A stretch of DNA of 22,673 bases, taken from NCBI GenBank assembly GCA_002327225.1, contig DCUN01000049.1, forward strand, positions 14,651-37,323. The letters run 5' to 3'. The stretch comes from Desulfobulbaceae bacterium UBA2213. Its GTDB lineage: Bacteria; Desulfobacterota; Desulfobulbia; Desulfobulbales; Desulfocapsaceae. This document shows positions 7,831 through 16,300 of this stretch, one piece after another (position 1 is the first letter of the stretch; each line of letters opens with the position of its first letter). The translations under genes were made by a program, and so were the position numbers. A model generated the notes under the pieces. That model searched no databases. It worked only from the letters and a program-made list of their open reading frames with translations, and was not told the origin of the DNA.

Positions 7831-8514
7831 TTAAGGCGTCTCCACTATGCGATCCGTGCCGGGAAAAGTGACTGCCGTGCTGAAGCGGATAGGTTTGTCG
7901 TCAGGGACGGGACTCATAAAAAGCAGGGTGATCTCAATCCTGTCCGGGAGCCTTTGCGCATTGGTGTCAGACTTTTCGATTTCCTTGGAGTCCCAGTTGT
8001 CCAGCTGCCCCTGATCATGACTGTGGTAGAGAAAGCGGACCTCCTGTAAGCCATCGCAGAGGAGCAATCCTTTGCTTGTGTCCGGGTCTTCGGTCTCTAC
8101 GGGGCGGAAAGGTTTGTCCAGGCGGAAGAGGCGCAGGTTTTGGGTTTCGGGGTCTTCTTCTACGGTATAACTTATGGTGGCGTATCCGGCTGTTTGTTCC
8201 TTCCTCTTCAAGACAAGATGGGCGGTGGAGGTAAACCGCATCGTGTCTGCCTCTTTGCTGCCAAGGGTTTGCGGTTTTCCTTGCAGAAAACCGCTTGTTC
8301 CCAGATAGAGGGAGCCGAGGTCGCTGCGGAGCCGATCCATGGCGATGCTGGCCTTGGTGTATATCTCGGTCTGTGATTCCGTGCTGTCAATAATGCGGAA
8401 AGTAGCCCGGTATGAGCCGTATGCCAGAGAGATGACGATGGCAAAGATGGAAATGGCCATCAGGATTTCGAGAAGGGTGAAGCCGCTGTCCCTGTCTGTT
8501 CTTTTCTGCATCAT
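7831..8514 (-). CDS. gspJ: T2SS minor pseudopilin GspJ
   Basis: GspJ is a tip pseudopilin that forms a complex with GspI and GspK. The 227-aa product has a very short leader, prepilin peptidase site G11|F12 (SGFTLLEILMAISIFAIVI) with Glu at mature position 5, and then the N-terminal helix. Further on it shows TEIYTKASIAMDRLRSDLGS and a C-terminal beta-rich part with LPDRIEITLLF, both typical of GspJ. The start overlaps the gspI stop by 4 nt, and its stop is 1 nt from gspK, so it is coupled to both. Confidence 0.9.
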   Translation of the reverse strand: MMQKRTDRDSGFTLLEILMAISIFAIVISLAYGSYRATFRIIDSTESQTEIYTKASIAMDRLRSDLGSLYLGTSGFLQGKPQTLGSKEADTMRFTSTAHLVLKRKEQTAGYATISYTVEEDPETQNLRLFRLDKPFRPVETEDPDTSKGLLLCDGLQEVRFLYHSHDQGQLDNWDSKEIEKSDTNAQRLPDRIEITLLFMSPVPDDKPIRFSTAVTFPGTDRIVETP

Positions 8515-8978
8515 TCTGCCTGTTTTTTGAGCAGGTAGCTTTGAATCTGATATGAATAGTGGTTCTCACCCCAGGAAATGATCAGGGTGAGCCGTTGCAG
8601 ATTGCCCTCCAGCAGGCTCACTTTTGGCGTCGTCTCCAGGGTCGCTTCTTCTGTTTCCACCTGCCATTGAAAGCCTGGAAACTCATCCCCGAAATCACCA
8701 CTGTCGGCGGTAGGTCTTTCGGGAGCACCGGCAAATTCCGCCAGTTTCAGTTGGGCCAGAAGTGGTGCCTGGGTGTTGAACTTGGTCCTTAGCCCCAGAG
8801 AGACGCTTTGAGATTGGGAACCAAAGAGCGTGGTCAGGGCAATGGCGAGCAGGGAAATGGCAATCATGACCTCAAGCAGGGTGAAGCCATCATCTCCTCG
8901 TGGTGATGAATGATCTCTTCGCGCCGGCCTCGGGAGGGAGGAGAGGTGGTGTTTATTCCAGACCGATATAGGTGTCAT
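8511..8978 (-). CDS. gspI: T2SS minor pseudopilin GspI
   Basis: GspI is a minor pseudopilin of the tip complex. The 155-aa product has a 31-residue basic leader, cleavage site G31|F32 (DDGFTLLEVMIAISLLAIAL) and Glu at mature position 5. The small globular part contains QAPLLAQLKLAEFAG, the usual GspI helix motif, and FQWQVETEEA. The ATG at 8978 overlaps gspH by 26 nt. No later ATG precedes the cleavage site, so this start is kept. It overlaps gspJ by 4 nt. Confidence 0.9.
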   Translation of the reverse strand: MTPISVWNKHHLSSLPRPARRDHSSPRGDDGFTLLEVMIAISLLAIALTTLFGSQSQSVSLGLRTKFNTQAPLLAQLKLAEFAGAPERPTADSGDFGDEFPGFQWQVETEEATLETTPKVSLLEGNLQRLTLIISWGENHYSYQIQSYLLKKQAE

Positions 8979-9531
8979 AGACTTTTATGGTACTGAGAAA
9001 GGGAAAAAGCACAAGGCTGATTATATTGTCCTGGTCATCGGCCAGATGGAGTATGGTCTGCTCCATATATCCCTGTTTGTTGATCCAGAGGGCAACGTCC
9101 CCGGAGGTTTTCTTTTCCGTGTCTCCGGTCAGAATATCCTGGAGATGAACGGATGGCGGGAGCTGGATGGAGGGATGATGATTCTCTTGCTCGTTTTCGA
9201 TATCTGATCCGTAGGTATCTTGTTGATACCATATCTTTTCTCCGTCAAGATCAAAGTGTATCAGATAGGGCTGCTGTTCTTGTGCTGCCAGGGTTCGTAC
9301 TTCTCTGATCAAAGCGATGACCTTTCTGGAGCTGGCGGAAAGCTGGTCAACGACCAGGGCCTGACGAAGATTGGGGACGCTGAATGCCAGGCTGACCGTG
9401 ATCAGCAGGCAGACGATGATCAGCTCCAGCAGGGTAAAACCCTGCTGGCTTTTGCTTTGATTATGCAGAAAAAGGGAGGGGTGAAATCTGCGATATGTTT
9501 TGAGGGTAGAGTTGATCAGAGGGATATTCAT
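8953..9531 (-). CDS. gspH: T2SS minor pseudopilin GspH
   Basis: GspH is a minor pseudopilin. The 192-aa product has a long basic leader (31 residues), cleavage site G31|F32 (QQGFTLLELIIVCLLITVSL) and Glu at mature position 5. It continues with LRQALVVDQLSASSRKVIAL, which fits the GspH/FimT helix, and a beta-rich C-terminal domain with YLIHFDLDGEKIW. It could also be named a FimT-like pseudopilin; its position directly after gspG and before gspI supports GspH. The gap to gspG is 20 nt. Confidence 0.85.
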   Translation of the reverse strand: MNIPLINSTLKTYRRFHPSLFLHNQSKSQQGFTLLELIIVCLLITVSLAFSVPNLRQALVVDQLSASSRKVIALIREVRTLAAQEQQPYLIHFDLDGEKIWYQQDTYGSDIENEQENHHPSIQLPPSVHLQDILTGDTEKKTSGDVALWINKQGYMEQTILHLADDQDNIISLVLFPFLSTIKVYDTYIGLE

Positions 9532-9551
9532 ATCACCATCTTAAAGACCCT

Positions 9552-10040
9552 TTATTCAATAGTCCAGTTGTTGATATCCATATCGTCGCCTTCGCCGCCT
9601 GACTGACCGTCAGCGCCATACGAGGTGATATCAAAGTCGCTGTGGCTCCCCGGGCAGAGATAGACGTAGTCATTGCCCCAGGGGTCCTGCGGAACTTTTC
9701 CTTTAGTAAGATAGCCACCGGTCTTCCATTTGGCGGGAAGTCGGCCGGTGGACGGGGCCTCGACCAGGGCTTGCAGCCCTTGCTCTGTGGAGGGGTAAAA
9801 GCCATTGTCGAGTCTATAGGATTCAATGGCTGTTTCCAGGCTGGTGATTTGAACGGCAGCCATGGTACGTTTGGCCTTTTCCGGGTGTCCCATGATCTTC
9901 GGGCCGACATATCCGGCCAGGATGCCAATGATGATGAGGACGACCAGCAGTTCAATGAGAGTGAAACCGTGCTCGGATTGAATCCGGTGGACAGGATTTG
10001 AAAAGGGCTTGTGTTTTTGATGCATTGAAGAGAATCTCAT
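9552..10040 (-). CDS. gspG: T2SS major pseudopilin GspG
   Basis: GspG is the main subunit of the pseudopilus that pushes exoproteins through the secretin. The prepilin peptidase site is HG|FTLIELLVVLIIIGILAG with Glu at mature position 5. The rest is characteristic: YRLDNGFYPSTEQGLQALV, GKVPQDPWGNDYVYLCPG and a Ca-binding C-terminal loop (SYGADGQSGGEGDD). The start is uncertain. The frame is open to a TTG at 10061, with ATGs at 10040 and 10025, and none has a convincing Shine-Dalgarno. I give 10040, which leaves a 24-residue leader. It is the first gene of the visible operon, so its promoter should lie in 10041-10220. Confidence 0.95.
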   Translation of the reverse strand: MRFSSMHQKHKPFSNPVHRIQSEHGFTLIELLVVLIIIGILAGYVGPKIMGHPEKAKRTMAAVQITSLETAIESYRLDNGFYPSTEQGLQALVEAPSTGRLPAKWKTGGYLTKGKVPQDPWGNDYVYLCPGSHSDFDITSYGADGQSGGEGDDMDINNWTIE

Positions 10041-10223
10041 GATGATAACGTAAGTATACAATGAAAGAGAAAAAGGACAAAACAGAACATGGTATGATTA
10101 AAATAACAAAATACACACTTTTAAGATATTTGGATACCTGAAAAAGTCACTTGTCTGTTATTTTATCAGTATACTCACCAAGACTGATACAAATACTGTG
10201 TCACCATCATCATCGTCAGGGTT

Positions 10224-10260
10224 CGCAACTTTCCTGCACGGCCCGTGCTGGAAAGTTGCG
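10224..10260. repeat. 17-bp stem hairpin downstream of the Rhs gene (distal)
   Basis: CGCAACTTTCCTGCACG (10224-10240) pairs with 10244-10260 with one mismatch around a GCC loop. It can be extended outward by GTTC/GAAC with one bulge. There is no T-run on either side. It may act as an RNA 3' end structure or a barrier to readthrough into the gsp operon (inference). Confidence 0.75.
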
Positions 10261-10284
10261 GAACGTCTCATTCATAAGCTGATG

Positions 10285-10322
10285 GGCCTGTCCGCTCTCA
10301 AGGGTATGAGAGCGGACAGGCC
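10285..10322 (-). terminator. Perfect 16-bp hairpin just after the Rhs stop codon
   Basis: GGCCTGTCCGCTCTCA (10285-10300) and its exact complement (10307-10322) enclose a 6-nt loop. The stem starts about 11 nt after the Rhs TAA at 10334-10336. Position and strength suggest transcript termination or 3' stabilisation. The U-tract of a standard intrinsic terminator is missing, so the mechanism is uncertain. Confidence 0.55.
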
Positions 10323-10333
10323 GCCGGTTCAGT

Positions 10334-13300
10334 TTACAGTTTAGGAGAGGCCTTCAGAATTGCCGGCAGGAAGATGGGCCAAGGGAAGGAATCGTCAAAG
10401 GTTCCAGTCACTGATGAATCCTTGCCCAGGGTAAAGGAACAATCCTTTTTGTCGTCGCAGGTGATGGAACCGGTAGGAGCAGACCATCCGATCCAGTCAA
10501 ATTTACCTGCTGTATTGGCAGCCAGAGTAATGGCTGTCCCCTGATCGGCCGTGCAGGTGCCGATGTTGTCAAGCCAGTTCAGCAGGCAGCCATCAGCGTT
10601 GATCATGGGGGTATCACCTCCCGCCTGGATGACGGTGAGGGTCGGCAGTGTGATCCTGGTTTTCGTCTCTAATACTGCCGGCTTTATTTCCTGATTGCCT
10701 ACGTTGTCGGAGGCGGTTACATAAAAAGAGTAGAGATGGCCGTTTTCCCCGGTGTAGGTGGCTGACTCCTCAGTGGTATTTTGCAGCCAGATATCCCAGC
10801 TGCCAGTGTTGTCCTTGATGTAAACGTCATAGCTGCGTATACCTGAGCCGTTGCTGCCATCACTGCCGCTCCAGGAGACAGTGAAATTCCTGTTTGGCTG
10901 GATGGGCGCGAGAGCATTCATGGCGCTCTTGGGAGCGAGTAGATCAAAGGTAACCAGGGCCTCTTTGGCAGGATCAGTTCCTTTGGTCTTGTCCAGAGGG
11001 TCAACCTGATTGGTGTCAATTGCGAGGCTGAAGTCAAACTGGATAGTGGCCACATTACGGATGGCTGTACCGGTGGCAATTCCGCTTACTGGCTTGACGG
11101 CATAGCCGATGTGACCCTGGCCGCGACCGGTCTCGTTTTCCGGCATGAGAAAGCCCACCTTCACATCCGGAGGTAAGCCGGTTATTGGGTCGATTGTGAA
11201 GAAATTGGCATAAACCGTACCGTTTTCGATCCAGACCTCGACCTGAACCTCAATGTCCAGATTATACTCCTCATCTGTGTAGGTGTAATCGACACTGCCT
11301 TTAAAGTAGTTATTCCCGGAAGGAACCGGGATCATAACGGACCCGAAACCGATCTCGGTGATTTCGAAAGTGGACCAGTCAAGACTGGCTGACAGTGGAT
11401 CGCTGATCTGTACAACCTGGGCCGGAGCCAGGGCCTTGCTGTGGTTTTCAAAGTCTATGCGGTAGAGCAGCAGTTGCTCTTTGTCCACAAAATTATTGCT
11501 GCCGTAGCCGGAGACGGTTGTCTTCTGGTTGGGATCCTGGGAACCGGCAGAGCCGCTGTCGCCACGGGTGGCTGCTTTGGTTGGCGGAATAATTTTAGTT
11601 GGCGGGTTGCGCCAGCGATCCCATTTCGAGGCAGCCCAGCTAAGCGCATCCGGCGCTAACGCAACCAGTGTGCCGCCCACAATCAGTCCTGCCGTAACTG
11701 GATTTGAAAAAACGACAATCCCGGTGATGGCCTGAGTGGCAAGAGCGCCTACGCCGATAGAAGCTACTGCTCCACCAGTCCAAGATATCAAGCTGTTGCC
11801 GATAGCCTTTGGTATTGCATGAGCTGCTTTGGTTGCCCCTTCGCCCATTTCCTTCTTATATTTTTCTAACCCCTCTATATATTCAAAAACATCATCAGAT
11901 GGAGCTAATCCTGTAGGATCGATCAAACCGGACGGAAAATTCATTACGTAGCGGTAAAGATTTACATCACCGCCAGCAAGCCCGATGGGATCCCTGGCAG
12001 TAAATCTTCCAGTTTGTGAATCATAGTGTCTTGCCCGCATATAATGAAGACCCGTGGCATCGGCCATGACCCCTAATGCCCCGACGAATCGGAACGGATT
12101 GGGAACGGTCTGGTTTGCCAGCAGGGTTCTGCCGAATGGCTGGTACGCATAGGCATTACGCAATACACCGGCCGATCCGGTCAGCTCACTGGTATTGCCC
12201 ATCGGATCGAAGGTGTAGTAATCCGATAAGCCGGAGGGGAGCTTTCTGTTCAATAGACTGAATCCATGGGTGTACCGGGTGATCAGTGCGCCGTCGGCCG
12301 CGTATTCTCCCACCGTATTGCCCAAGCCGATGGGATCAACGACGTAATGAGTCACACTGCCATTTTCATCGATAGCAACCCGGTTGTCCAGGGCATCATA
12401 GGTGTATTGCCAGGTATCTCCACCCTTGGTCACGCCGATCATCCGGTTTTCATCATTGTAGGAATAGATGGTTGTGCCGTCCGGGCCGGTTTCCTGAACC
12501 AGGTTGCCGTCAGCATCATAGGTGTAGGTCCGGTCGCCGGCTTCGACCACCTGATTAAGGGAATTTTCCTTATAGGCTTCGGTCTTACCGTTTTCCACGG
12601 TCTTGATCCGGTTGCCCATGGCGTCATATTCGTAGGATAAATCCTGGTCGGCAATTTTAGAATTAGTTGATGTCAATATTGCCCGGGTCAATTGGCCAAG
12701 ATCGTCATACGAGTAAGTCCAGACGCCATAATGGGTGGTCATGGAGGTGCGCCTGCCCCGGCTATCGTAGGTGTATGCAAAACGGGACAGTATTGCATTG
12801 TTCGGCTTATGGTTGATCAGGCTCAGCAGTCGGTCGGCCGCATCATAGGCATAAACGGCATATACGCCGTTGCCCATGGTTTTCCGTGTTAAACGACCAA
12901 GGGTGTCGTAAACATACACGACAATGTCAGTGTTGGCACCATCCGACAAACGACTGAGACGGCCGGCGTCATTATATTCATAGTTGACCTGATATTCTAG
13001 CTGGTCTTTGCTGGACTTGCGACGACCGGCACCATCATAGGTAAAAGCCAGATATCGATTACCGGGATAGTTGATCCGGGTAAGCCAATCCTTGGCATTA
13101 TAGGTGAAATTCATGGCTCCCTGAGAATCCACAGCTGTTTTAAGGTTGCCGCGTGTGTCATAGGTGTATGTAATTGAGGAAGCATCCGCATAGGTCTTGT
13201 CTATGATGCGGCCTTGCGCATCATAGGCATACTTTATGGGGTGTTGTCGCCGGTTGGACCAGGTAATGGCATTGCCCTGTGAATCGTATGCCCAGTTTTC

Positions 13301-16300
13301 GGCGCTGCCGTCAGGGTAAGCGACGGAGGAAAGATTACCTTTGCTGTCATACCCGTAAACAGAGCGGTTTCCCTTGGCATCGGTGACCGAGGCCAGTCGA
13401 TTATATGTGCTCGTATGAGTGAAGGTGGTTTTTTGATGCATCGCATCGGAGAGTTCAGTGAGATTACCCTTCCGGTCATAGGTAAATCTAGTGCTGATGC
13501 CGGCAGGATCTGTCACTCCGACAAGGTTGCCCAGCTCGTCAAAGCTCATTTGCTGGGCCTCGCCCAAGGCGTTTTCTCCCTTGACCAGACGTCCTGCATA
13601 ATCAAAGAAAAAGCGATTGGTATGACTCAGGGCATCGGTGACATTCACCCGGCCATCGCTGTAGGAAAAGGCTGTTTTTTCATTATCATTATCACGAGAG
13701 GCGGTAGCCAGGCGTCCCTGATCATCATAGGTGAAAAAACGGTGTGTGCCGTCGGGAAGGCGGGTTTTAGTCAGTCCATGCAGCGCAGGTGTCCCTGCTG
13801 AGACATTATACGTATACGTGGTGATCTGCCCGTCATACGTCGTAACGGAGGCCAGATGCTGGTCATTGTAGGTATATTTTGTCTGACGGTTAAGATGATC
13901 GGCTACACTGCTGATCAAACCGTTAGTGTAGGTGATTGTCATTGCCGGACCAGCAGAATGGGTCAGGCTGGTCAGTAAGCCGCCAGAATAAGTGCAGGTG
14001 ATGCGGTTGCCATTGGTATCCTCGATGTAATTCAGCTGGCCATCCGCTGAAAAAAACTGGATAAGACCATTGGACTCGGTCAAGATGTAGCCTGTGGCGG
14101 ACGAAAAGCGGAGAGCGCCCTGATCGCCGGGCTGGGCCAGATATCGATTGGCATAACGGCTGTCGGGCTGAAAGAGGCGCGGAGTGCCTGTCATGTCGGT
14201 GATCACGACTGTGCCGTCGTCTTCGGTGGTTAATTTATATTGCCAGTTATGGGTCCAGCCTCGTCCCAGCGCCCCCAGTTCAAAGCGGCGCGAGATCGGT
14301 TGGCCGTAGGATCGTTCAAAAGTGATGGGCAGCCCGGGGGCCTCGATTACCGCATCAATGCCAGTTGCCAACGTCGATAAAGGACTCAGCCCGTCGGCCT
14401 GACGGAAAGCCATTGACAGCAGAGGCTCTATATCGTCCACCCGCTGGCCCTGCCGGTACAGATAGAGGGCATTGCGGCTAAGCATGGCAACATAGTCGCC
14501 CCAGGTGGGGCCGACCAGGGAAGTGAAATTATGCCACACCACATCCCATGCTTCTTGATTCACATAAGCGGGCCGCATGCCGTTTTTCATATCGGCCCAG
14601 GCGACCGGGGTGGTGTTATTTGCATCCAGTACGCCTACGTTCCATTCGAATGGGGGATAACTAAAATCCCATGGCGTTTGCCACCCGGCATAATATACCG
14701 GCACGCGACGTGATTCACCGGGCTGCAACATCCCCGGTTTTTCACCGGATGCCAGAAACTGTACGGAGTTGGAAAAGCCTGCCGGTATGGCCGATGTCCA
14801 GAATCCTGAGCTGAGTCTTGTCTGGTCCAGGGTCATGAGTGCCCTCTCCTGGCCTTTCTGTGCGGCTGTCACCAGCAGCAGCGGCGCTGGCATGGGGGCA
14901 TTGCCAACATTTTTATATTCTACATAAACGGTAGCCAACCCGTGATAGCCAAAGGCGGCCGGCAGGATCAACCTTGTTTCCAGTTTTGCCTCGCCCTGGT
15001 CGATGATTTCCAGGGCTGAGCTCAGCTCGGAAGTATCACCGTTGCGGCTGATGCGCACTTTATACGTACCGGCGGGTAAAGATCCGGCGGAGAAGAAGGC
15101 GGCGGCCTGGGTAAAAGAGTCTATTTCCACGGAGTCAGGGGTAAACTCAGCATTGTCGGCAGCAATGAGTTTCACGTCCAGGGGAGTCATAAATCCGGCT
15201 CCGCTTAACAGCAGTTCAATATCGCTGAGTGTGCTTAGCTTGCCGGGGAAAACACCTGTCAGCGCCAGGTTCGCGGCAAAGTACTGGATACTGTATTCGC
15301 CAGCCACCTGTGTCGTGCCGTAAATCAGGATGTACCAATCTCCTGCCATGGCGTTGGGGAGAGAGAACTGACTGTCTGTAAACCGGTAATCATAGGTGCT
15401 CCTGGTGGGCAAGGCGCCGTAGCGGACATAGGCCTCAAGGCCCGGAGGCAGGTTCAGGTTCAAGAGCAGGTTCTGGCTGCCCGGAGCACTCACTTTGAAG
15501 TAGTGTTCCACCTGGCCTGCGTTGAAGCTTACGGGTTTGTTGATACCGCTCTCCAGCGCCGGAATCATTACGTTGACTTCTATTGCCCGTTCGTTGTTCA
15601 GTCGATGCTGTTCAACCACGTGCCATTCATCGTTCAGAGACAGGATCAAGTAATTGGCCCCTTCCACTGCCGCCGGCAGTGTAGCGGTGATGGCTCCTTG
15701 ATAGGAGGAACCACTGGCTACTGTGGTGTTCATGGAGACCGTACTCAACCAGGTATCATCAGCGTCAAGATAGGGATCTCTGGAAAAATAAAGGGTATCC
15801 TTCCATGGGACGCCAGTCATGGCGCCAGGGCCTGAATTTTGAGCGGTGTAGGTGATGGTGGTCGATTGGCCGATGGCGAGGCTGGTCGGCAGGACAATAT
15901 TGCTCACCCGCAGATCAGGGTAGGCCCCGTTGTCTGATACTACATTAAAGGCGCGGCGGTCTGGAGCCGGATCCTGAACATTGTTATAGGTATAGGACAA
16001 GATGATTTGATGAGTGCCCAGGTTCGGGAAATTGACCAGGCCTGGATTCTGCTGTGATGATGTCCTGTCAGCACCGAAATCCCAGGCGTAGCCGGTTGCG
16101 GGAGCTAAGAAAGCTGAGCCCAGGAAACGCAGGGTGTCGCCCTGAACCAGTGTGCCCGAGCGTAAGGGGGCAAGAATGGCGCCGGTGGCCGGGTTCGTGC
16201 TCCATGGTTCAAAGAGGACACCATTACTGACGGTGTCACCCTCTCCATTCGGATTGAGGGTGGTGTGCTTGGGTCCGGAGGAATGTCCCCACCAGGTGTG

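Larger units (their letters stand above)
10062..10333. other. Intergenic region between the Rhs gene and gspG
   Basis: This 272-nt non-coding stretch is split in two. The half next to gspG (10062-10220) is very AT-rich and must hold any gspG promoter; I found no convincing -35/-10 pair. The half next to the Rhs stop carries two large hairpins (10224-10260 and 10285-10322). There is no room for an immunity gene. Confidence 0.7.

Noticed and set aside
10224..10260. Integron attC site
   Set aside because: The hairpin lacks the RYYYAAC / GTTRRRY core sites and unpaired extrahelical bases expected, and no cassette or integrase is nearby.
10062..10333. Immunity gene for an Rhs toxin
   Set aside because: There is no open frame of suitable length; the space is filled by hairpins and an AT-rich promoter-like stretch.
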